DNA of 28,037 nt, taken from assembly GCA_035551475.1 (NCBI GenBank), contig DASZMX010000015.1, positions 1 through 28,037 on the forward strand. The letters are read 5' to 3'. The DNA comes from DASZMX01 sp035551475 (lineage in GTDB: Bacteria; Verrucomicrobiota; Verrucomicrobiia; Limisphaerales; Palsa-1400). The notes beneath the pieces are model-generated. The model was not told the DNA's origin. It worked only from the letters and a program-made list of their open reading frames with translations, and searched no databases. Positions 23,115-28,037 of this stretch are shown here, piece after piece. Positions within the stretch are counted from its first letter, which is position 1. Every line of letters begins with the position of its first letter. A program made the translations under genes and the position numbers.

Positions 23115-24050
23115 ATGAAAGTGAAAGCGTGGCTAACTGGGCTGGTTTTTTGCGTCGCCGCAGCAGCGTGGGCCGACAATGCGACCGACTGGAAAAAGCT
23201 CAATCACGATGGGAAAAAAGCGCTGGAGAAAAATGATTTTGCCACGGCGGAGAAGCTTTTGCTTCAGGCCGCGGACAAGGCGACGAATTTTGACCTGGGC
23301 GACGAGCGTTACGCGGAAAGTCTGGAGCCGCTGGGCCACGCCGCCGTGCAACTGCGCCATTATACGAATGCGGACATGGCCTACGCGCGGCTGGTGGAGG
23401 CGGATTCCAAGCGGCTCGGAACCAATAGCCTGAAAGTGGCGTGGGATTTAATGCAGGTGACGGAGGTGGCGTCATACGAAGGAGAATTCGAGCGCGGCCA
23501 GGAAGCGCTGGAACGCGCGATCTCCATGGTGACAGCCGTGCGCGGCGCGGTGTCCCCGGCGATGGGCATGTGCTGGGCGCAAAAAGGCGGATTCGAATTG
23601 CAGCAACAACATTTTCTCGACGCGGAAACGGACTATAAAAAAGCCCTGCCCATGCTCGAGCAGACCGGCGTGACGATGCATTTCTCCGGGGCGGACCTGC
23701 AAATGAAGCAATCCTACTTCGATCCGCCGCAAGTGTTCGCCATCGAAATCATGAACAACCTCGCCATCTGCCAACGTAAAGAAGAAAAATATGCGGAGGC
23801 GGAAAAAACCCTGCGCGACGCGATCAAACTCGTTGAATGGAAATATGGCGGCGACGCCGCGCATCTCGTGACGCCCCTGGCCAACCTCGCCGCCACCCTC
23901 CTGGATGAGCATAAATTTCCCGAGGCGAAAGACACGGCGGACCGGGCGCTCGGCATCCTCCGCAAGATTAATCCCTCCCTTCCGCTGGCCAAACAATTGC
24001 GCGAAATCAAAGCCATGGCCCAGGCGGGAAAAGCGCCTGAGCAGCCGTAA
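23115..24050 (+). CDS. Exported TPR-like helical-repeat protein, copy 2
   Basis: 311 residues with signal peptide KVKAWLTGLVFCVAAAAWA. It is colinear with the preceding protein over its whole length: DWKKLNHDGKKALEKNDFATA, RYAESLEPLGHAAVQLRHY, ADSKRLGTNSLKVAWDLMQV, HFLDAETDYKKALPMLEQT, NNLAICQRKEEKYAEAEKTL and KFPEAKDTADRALGILRKI. The two have clearly diverged but keep the same spacing between repeats; this copy lacks the Lys-rich tail and ends QAGKAPEQP. The repeats are TPR-like with the A/Y/A pattern, though some are degenerate. It ends 164 bases before rplB. Function is not known. Confidence 0.82.
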   Translation: MKVKAWLTGLVFCVAAAAWADNATDWKKLNHDGKKALEKNDFATAEKLLLQAADKATNFDLGDERYAESLEPLGHAAVQLRHYTNADMAYARLVEADSKRLGTNSLKVAWDLMQVTEVASYEGEFERGQEALERAISMVTAVRGAVSPAMGMCWAQKGGFELQQQHFLDAETDYKKALPMLEQTGVTMHFSGADLQMKQSYFDPPQVFAIEIMNNLAICQRKEEKYAEAEKTLRDAIKLVEWKYGGDAAHLVTPLANLAATLLDEHKFPEAKDTADRALGILRKINPSLPLAKQLREIKAMAQAGKAPEQP

Positions 24051-24054
24051 GTGA

Positions 24055-24101
24055 ATTTTTTGTAAAAAAATACTTGCACGGCAGTGTTTCCCTGATATGT
24101 T
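24055..24101 (+). promoter_or_regulatory. Candidate promoter of the rplB operon with UP-like element
   Basis: TTGCAC (24074-24079), a 16-base spacer and TATGTT (24096-24101). Directly upstream lies an A/T run (T6-GT-A7, about 24057-24069), as in UP elements of strong ribosomal promoters. Initiation near 24107 would leave a leader of about 108 nt. The separate promoter fits with rplB heading the operon here. Confidence 0.5.
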
Positions 24102-24112
24102 CACCGCTCCGC

Positions 24113-24201
24113 TTCCCGAAAGGGATTCGGCAGCTTTGCGCGACCGATAACTGATCGCCCAACTGGGCGCAGGAGTGATGGCCGACGCCGCTAAGCTGTA
24201 G
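24113..24201 (+). ncRNA. Possible structured leader RNA upstream of rplB
   Basis: Three helices can be drawn by eye: TCCC-GAAA-GGGA (24114-24125, a GNRA tetraloop), CGCCC-AACT-GGGCG (24156-24169), and a closing pairing CAGCTT (24131-24136) with AAGCTG (24193-24198). TGCGC (24137-24141) could instead pair with GCGCA (24167-24171), which excludes the second hairpin, so two conformations exist on paper. Ribosomal-protein operons are often autoregulated through such leaders. I do not recognise a named motif, and the structure is not supported by covariation. Confidence 0.35.
24178..24201 (+). CDS. Possible seven-codon leader ORF before rplB
   Basis: ATG to TAG encodes MADAAKL. AGGAG lies two bases upstream, closer than ideal but the best Shine-Dalgarno-like sequence near rplB, whose own ATG at 24215 has none. 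The stop is 13 bases before that ATG, so translation could pass on by reinitiation. It may be chance in a GC-rich leader. Confidence 0.2.
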   Translation: MADAAKL

Positions 24202-24214
24202 CTGATTTAATTTT

Positions 24215-25069
24215 ATGCCAGTCAAATCGTTTAGGCCTTTGACGCCTTCGTCGCGCTACGTGACCGTCGCGTCTTTCGATGAAATTACGAAAGACACGCC
24301 CGAACGCAGCCTGATCAGCATCCGCAAGAAATCCGGCGGACGCAACTCCTATGGCCGGGTCACGGCCCGCGGAATCGGCGGCGGACACAAACAATTCTAT
24401 CGCCACGTCGATTTCAAGCGCAACAAGCTCGATGTGGAAGCCAATGTCCTGGCGATCGAATACGATCCCATTCGCACGGCGCGCCTGGCGCTCCTCGAAT
24501 ATAAGGACGGCGAAAAACGCTACATCATCGCCCCCAATGGCCTCCAAGTCGGCGCGAAATTGCTGAACGGCCCCAGCGCCCTTCCCGAGGTCGGCAATTG
24601 TCTTCCCCTCAAGAATATTCCCGTCGGCATCCAGATTCATAACATCGAGATCACTCCCGGACGCGGCGGCCAGATGGTGCGCACCGCCGGTGGAGCGGCC
24701 ATGCTGATGTCCCGCGCGGAAGGTTATGCGCAGGTTCGCCTGCCCTCGGGCGAAATTCGCCGCATCAACGAAGTTTGCTATGCCACGATTGGCCAGGTGG
24801 GCAATCTCGAGCACGAAAATGTGACTCTCGGCAAAGCGGGCCGTTCGCGGCATCGCGGCATCCGCGGCATCACCCGCGGCGTGGCCCGGAACCCGGTGGA
24901 TCACCCCAACGGCGGCGGCGCCGGCAAATCCAAGAGCGGCGGCGGCTGGCAGCAGTTGACCTCCCCTTGGGGCTTGATTGCCAAAGGTTTGCGCACGCGC
25001 AACAAGAAGAAGTATTCCAATCGATTTATCATGGTGCGCCGTGACGGACGCCCGATGAAACAAAAGTAA
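24215..25069 (+). CDS. rplB: 50S ribosomal protein L2
   Basis: 284 residues (family about 275). It binds 23S rRNA near the peptidyl-transferase centre. The protein opens MPVKSFRPLTPSSRYVTV, and carries SYGRVTARGIGGGHKQFYRHVDFKR, the OB-fold segment EYDPIRTARLALL, and the C-terminal signature RNPVDHPNGGGAGKSKSGG with the conserved His of the family. Normally it follows rplW inside the S10 operon; here it is the first gene after an own promoter and leader, with TPR-like genes upstream instead. The ATG has no Shine-Dalgarno sequence. Confidence 0.97.
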   Translation: MPVKSFRPLTPSSRYVTVASFDEITKDTPERSLISIRKKSGGRNSYGRVTARGIGGGHKQFYRHVDFKRNKLDVEANVLAIEYDPIRTARLALLEYKDGEKRYIIAPNGLQVGAKLLNGPSALPEVGNCLPLKNIPVGIQIHNIEITPGRGGQMVRTAGGAAMLMSRAEGYAQVRLPSGEIRRINEVCYATIGQVGNLEHENVTLGKAGRSRHRGIRGITRGVARNPVDHPNGGGAGKSKSGGGWQQLTSPWGLIAKGLRTRNKKKYSNRFIMVRRDGRPMKQK

Positions 25070-25081
25070 GACAAAGAGACT

Positions 25082-25363
25082 ATGGGTCGCTCAATTAAAA
25101 AAGGTCCGTTTGTTGACCATCACCTGGCGGACAAGGTCGCGGAAGCCAAGGCTTCCAAAACCAAGACGCCGATTAAAACCTGGTCGCGCCGGTCAATGAT
25201 CACGCCGGATTTCGTAGGCTTGACCTTTGCGGTGCACAACGGCAAAGTGTTCAACCCCGTTTTTGTCACGGAAAACATGGTTGGGCACCGGCTCGGAGAA
25301 TTTTCACTCACGCGCACGTTCAAAAAACACGGCGCACATACGGCCAAAGCGGAAGCGAAGTAG
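25082..25363 (+). CDS. rpsS: 30S ribosomal protein S19
   Basis: 93 residues, normal length. MGRSIKKGPFVDHHL, KTWSRRSMITPDFVG and the C-terminal HRLGEFSLTRTFKKHG are diagnostic. It sits in the 30S head with S13 and contacts A-site tRNA. It follows rplB by 12 bases and precedes rplV by two, the standard S10-operon order. Confidence 0.97.
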   Translation: MGRSIKKGPFVDHHLADKVAEAKASKTKTPIKTWSRRSMITPDFVGLTFAVHNGKVFNPVFVTENMVGHRLGEFSLTRTFKKHGAHTAKAEAK

Positions 25364-25365
25364 TT

Positions 25366-25719
25366 ATGGAAGTTCAAGCCATCACGCACAATATTCGGAT
25401 GTCTGCGCAGAAAATGCGCGAGGTCGTCCGGCAGATTCAAGGAATGCCCGCCGCGCATGCGCAGGCGACGCTCGCCGTCATCCCGCGCAAAGGGGCGCGC
25501 ATCGTCGCCAAGACGCTGAAGTCTGCCATGGCCAACGCCGAAGACCTCAAGATGCACAAGGACGATTATCGGGACATGAAGACCGAGAATCTTGTCGTCA
25601 AGAGCGCGGTGGCTGGCACGGCCACGACGATCAAACGGTTCACTCCCAAGGCGCGCGGCTCCGCGGGCCCGATCCTCAAACGCAATTGCCACGTTAAAAT
25701 AGTTTTGTCCGACGAATAG
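25366..25719 (+). CDS. rplV: 50S ribosomal protein L22
   Basis: 117 residues. The N-terminal part NIRMSAQKMREVVRQIQGMP and the C-terminal hairpin ending FTPKARGSAGPILKRNCHVKI, whose loop lines the exit tunnel and is the erythromycin-resistance site in other bacteria, are conserved. The ATG lies two bases after the rpsS stop, so the two are likely coupled in translation. Confidence 0.96.
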   Translation: MEVQAITHNIRMSAQKMREVVRQIQGMPAAHAQATLAVIPRKGARIVAKTLKSAMANAEDLKMHKDDYRDMKTENLVVKSAVAGTATTIKRFTPKARGSAGPILKRNCHVKIVLSDE

Positions 25720-25724
25720 TTCCT

Positions 25725-26396
25725 ATGGGCCAGAAAACAAATCCAATCGGTCTGCGCGTCGCAGTCAACAAGGACTGGGGCTCCAAGTGGTTCGCCGAGA
25801 AAAAGGACTTCGGCAAACTGCTCGCCGAAGACCGCAAGATCCGCGAATTGCTCAAGTCCAAGCTCGAAGGCGCCTCCGTCTCCAAGATCCAGCTCGAGCG
25901 CGCCGCTTCCCGCTGCCGCATCACCATTTTCACCGCCCGTCCCGGCGTCGTCATTGGCCGCAAAGGCGCGGAAATTGACAAGCTCAAGGAGGAAATTTCC
26001 AAGATGACCGGCAAGGAAGTCTATGTGGACATCCAGGAAATCAAGCAGCCGGAAATGGACGCCCAGCTCGTCGCCGAAAACGTCGCCCTCCAACTGGAGC
26101 GCCGCGTTTCCTTCCGCCGCGCCATGAAAAAAGCGGTGCAAGTGGCCATGGATTTCGGGGCCGAAGGCATCAAGATCCGCGTGGGCGGACGCCTCGGCGG
26201 CGCGGAAATTGCCCGCGTCGAAAAATATCATCAAGGCCGCGTCCCCCTGCACACCTTGCGCGCGAATATCGATTACGGATTTGCCGAAGCCAAGACCGTG
26301 TATGGCAAACTCGGCATCAAATGCTGGATCTGCAAAGGCGAAACCCAGGCCGAACGCAAAACCCAGCCCAAAGAGCAAACCGCCGCCACGGCCTAG
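25725..26396 (+). CDS. rpsC: 30S ribosomal protein S3
   Basis: 223 residues. MGQKTNPIGLRVAVNKDWGS opens it; the type II KH domain shows GVVIGRKGAEIDKLKEEI (about 66-83), and the C-terminal domain contains EGIKIRVGGRLGGAEIAR and VPLHTLRANIDYGFAEAKT. It lines the mRNA entry channel and contributes to helicase activity. The tail (TQAERKTQPKEQTAATA) is variable in the family. Confidence 0.97.
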   Translation: MGQKTNPIGLRVAVNKDWGSKWFAEKKDFGKLLAEDRKIRELLKSKLEGASVSKIQLERAASRCRITIFTARPGVVIGRKGAEIDKLKEEISKMTGKEVYVDIQEIKQPEMDAQLVAENVALQLERRVSFRRAMKKAVQVAMDFGAEGIKIRVGGRLGGAEIARVEKYHQGRVPLHTLRANIDYGFAEAKTVYGKLGIKCWICKGETQAERKTQPKEQTAATA

Positions 26397-26419
26397 AATT
26401 TTAGAAGAGAGAGCTTGTC

Positions 26420-26842
26420 ATGCCACTAATCCCAGCCCGAGTAAAATATCGCAAAATGCACCGCGGCAGCCGCAAGGGCCTCGCCCATGCCGGCTCCAAC
26501 GTGTCCTTCGGCGAATACGGTTTGCAATCCCTGGAACGCTGCTGGCTGGACACCAAGCAGATTGAAGCCGCGCGCGTCGCGGTGACCCGTTACATGAAGC
26601 GCCGCGGCAAGGTCTGGATCCGCATTTTCCCGCAGAAATCCTACACCAAAAAGCCGTTGGAAACCCGCATGGGCAAGGGCAAAGGGCCCTTGGAATCCTG
26701 GGTGGCGGTCATTCGCCCGGCGAATATTTTATTTGAAGTGGACGGCGTCACCGAAGCCGTGGCGCGCGAATCCATGCGCCTGGCGGCCACCAAGCTGCCG
26801 ATCAAGACCAAGTTTATTTCCCGTCACACTTCCCCTAATTGA
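26420..26842 (+). CDS. rplP: 50S ribosomal protein L16
   Basis: 140 residues, normal length. MPLIPARVKYRKMHRGSRKG, FGEYGLQSLERCWLD, KVWIRIFPQKSYTKKPLETR and MGKGKGPLESWVAVI are diagnostic for L16, which organises the A-site tRNA binding region of the 50S subunit. The Arg81-type loop hydroxylated in E. coli (MGKGKG vicinity) is present in sequence. Its stop is five bases before the rpmC start codon. Confidence 0.97.
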   Translation: MPLIPARVKYRKMHRGSRKGLAHAGSNVSFGEYGLQSLERCWLDTKQIEAARVAVTRYMKRRGKVWIRIFPQKSYTKKPLETRMGKGKGPLESWVAVIRPANILFEVDGVTEAVARESMRLAATKLPIKTKFISRHTSPN

Positions 26843-26847
26843 CGCGT

Positions 26848-27051
26848 ATGAAAATGTCCGAAATCAAAGATTTGACCGCGACCGAGCTGGCTGCCAAGGG
26901 CCGGGATCTGCGCCATGAAATTTTCAACCTGCGCCTCCAGCAGGCCAGCAGCCAGTTGGAAAAGCCGGCGCGCCTCCGCGTCCTGCGCCGCGACATCGCG
27001 CGCATCGAGACCCGTCTTTCCCACCTCCGCCTGTCCCAGAAAGCCGCCTAA
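26848..27051 (+). CDS. rpmC: 50S ribosomal protein L29
   Basis: 67 residues; two helices with MSEIKDLTATELAAKGRDLR and FNLRLQQASSQLEKPARLR, the L29 pattern around the exit tunnel where trigger factor and SRP dock. The ATG at 26848 is chosen over ATG 26854 (also plausible) and a TTG at 26839 that would overlap rplP. Confidence 0.95.
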   Translation: MKMSEIKDLTATELAAKGRDLRHEIFNLRLQQASSQLEKPARLRVLRRDIARIETRLSHLRLSQKAA

Positions 27052-27062
27052 TTTCTCTCACT

Positions 27063-27374
27063 ATGCCAGACACCGACAAAGTTGAATCCGCGCGCGGCCA
27101 CCGCAAAGAGCGCGTCGGCAAAGTTCTCGCCAACAAAATGGCGAAGACCATCGTGGTGCAGGTGGAACGCCGTTTTCCCCACCCGAAATACAAGAAGGTC
27201 GTCACGACCCACGCCAAGTTTTACGCGCACGATGAAAAAGGCGACGCCAAGGTGGGCGACGTGGTTTTGATCCAGGAAACGCGCCCGCTCTCCAAGTTGA
27301 AGCGCTGGCGCCTGATTGAAGTGGTGGAGCGCAGCAAGGAAGCCGCCGTGCCCGCCGCCGCCGTGGCCGCCTAA
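27063..27374 (+). CDS. rpsQ: 30S ribosomal protein S17
   Basis: 103 residues against about 85 in E. coli; the extra length is an N-terminal stretch (MPDTDKVESARGHRKE) and an Ala/Val-rich C-terminal end (KEAAVPAAAVAA). The OB fold shows GKVLANKMAKTIVVQVERR, HPKYKKVVTTHAKFYAHDE, VGDVVLIQETRPLSKLKRW. It binds 16S rRNA early in assembly. Standard position between rpmC and rplN. Confidence 0.96.
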   Translation: MPDTDKVESARGHRKERVGKVLANKMAKTIVVQVERRFPHPKYKKVVTTHAKFYAHDEKGDAKVGDVVLIQETRPLSKLKRWRLIEVVERSKEAAVPAAAVAA

Positions 27375-27386
27375 TTTTAAGAATTT

Positions 27387-27752
27387 ATGTTACAGGTTCG
27401 ATCCATCCTCGACGTGGCCGACAACACCGGCGCCAAGCGGGCCGCCGCCATCGGCGTCACCGGCCGCAACCAGCGTTACGCCGGCATTGGCGATGTCATC
27501 AAGGCCCACATCAAGGAAGCCGCCCCGGACGGCACGGTCAAAAAGGGCGACGTGGTGGACGCCGTGATCGTGCGCACGCGCCAGCAAATCCGCCGCAGCG
27601 ACGGCTCCTATCTGCGCTTTGACAACAACGCGATTGTCATCATCGACAAGGAAAACAATCCCCGCGGCACCCGCATCTTTGGGCCCGTGGCGCGCGAATT
27701 GCGCGACAAGAAGTTCATGAAGATTATTTCGCTGGCGCCGGAGGTCATCTAA
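27387..27752 (+). CDS. rplN: 50S ribosomal protein L14
   Basis: 121 residues, normal length. MLQVRSILDVADNTGAKRAA, GDVIKAHIKEAAPDG, VDAVIVRTRQQIRRSDGSYL and NPRGTRIFGPVARELRDKKF are diagnostic. L14 lies on the subunit interface and is the docking site of the silencing factor RsfS. It is 12 bases after rpsQ and three before rplX. Confidence 0.97.
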   Translation: MLQVRSILDVADNTGAKRAAAIGVTGRNQRYAGIGDVIKAHIKEAAPDGTVKKGDVVDAVIVRTRQQIRRSDGSYLRFDNNAIVIIDKENNPRGTRIFGPVARELRDKKFMKIISLAPEVI

Positions 27753-27754
27753 TT

Positions 27755-28037
27755 ATGGCAAAAGCTCACGTTAAAAAGGGAGACGAAGTGGTGGTGATCG
27801 CGGGGTCCGAACTCGGCAAACGCGGCAAAATTTTGGAGATCAAAAACAAGCGCGGCCGGGCCATCGTGGAAGGCTTGAAAATGATCAAGCGCCACACCAA
27901 GAAAAGCCAGGCGCAGCCCCAAGGCTCGATCGTCGAGCGCGAAGGCATGATTCACCTGTCCAATTTGATGTTGGCCTCGAAGTACGACGAGAAAGCCGGA
28001 ACGACGGCGGAAACCGCCCCGGCCGAAGCCAAAAAAT
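27755..28037 (+). CDS. rplX: 50S ribosomal protein L24 (stop just beyond window)
   Basis: 94 codons visible. MAKAHVKKGDEVVVIAGSEL, GKRGKILEIKNKRGRAIVEG is the KOW motif, then MIKRHTKKSQAQPQGSIVER and IHLSNLML follow as in L24, the 50S assembly initiator. The Ala/Glu/Lys-rich end (TTAETAPAEAKK) and the final T at the window edge suggest the stop codon begins at the last base, but this cannot be seen. Confidence 0.95.
   Translation, partial: MAKAHVKKGDEVVVIAGSELGKRGKILEIKNKRGRAIVEGLKMIKRHTKKSQAQPQGSIVEREGMIHLSNLMLASKYDEKAGTTAETAPAEAKK

Overview
The window reads as chromosomal DNA of a GC-rich bacterium of the phylum Verrucomicrobiota, probably a Pedosphaera/Limisphaera-like lineage. This placement is an inference. 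It rests on a lipoprotein resembling the TIGR04073 exosortase-associated family, a secreted protein with the C-terminal 'VESAPSLAGPW ... FYRMRR' module common in that phylum, large BatA/VWA membrane-protein operons, and weak or absent Shine-Dalgarno sites at many starts. No phage, IS element, CRISPR array or rRNA was seen.

Layout. (1) 1-1419, minus strand: a PII protein gene and an ammonium transporter gene (cut by the window edge), preceded by a 313-bp regulatory stretch with a GG-N10-GC sigma54-like motif and an operator-like dyad. (2) 1733-4386, minus: a KdpD/KdpE-like two-component pair without kdpFABC. (3) 4435-5460, minus: a secreted repeat/propeller-like protein. (4) 5658-7117, minus: tRNA-Gln(UUG), ispE and a small lipoprotein. 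(5) 7229-8068, plus: a solitary beta-class DNA methyltransferase whose 3' end overlaps the next operon. (6) 8020-16254, minus: four translationally coupled envelope genes. These are a BatA/VWA protein, an iron-type ABC permease fused to an NHL propeller through a buried lipoprotein-like signal, a VWA/amidotransferase-like giant and a membrane-anchored unknown. (7) 16320-16365: a near-perfect 46-bp palindrome carrying outward-facing TATAAT boxes between divergent transcription units. (8) 16482-19452, plus: an Ala/Pro-rich tail-anchored protein, thioredoxin, an orphan type II secretion F-domain protein and a class V aminotransferase. (9) 19459-22061, minus: an FmdB-type zinc ribbon, a half-length GlnE-like protein with a damaged D-x-D motif, and a family 2 glycosyltransferase. 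(10) 22149-24050, plus: two tandem paralogous secreted helical-repeat proteins. (11) 24055-28037, plus: a promoter and structured leader, then rplB-rpsS-rplV-rpsC-rplP-rpmC-rpsQ-rplN-rplX, i.e. the S10 operon lacking its usual rpsJ-rplC-rplD-rplW head.

How it works together. Nitrogen sensing (PII, Amt and possibly the GlnE-like protein 18 kb away), isoprenoid precursor synthesis and translation are housekeeping. The most unusual part is the 8-kb coupled envelope operon with its permease-NHL fusion. The half-length GlnE-like protein, the palindrome and the rplB leader with a seven-codon ORF are the next best leads. Function assignments come from motifs read by eye; no database search was run.
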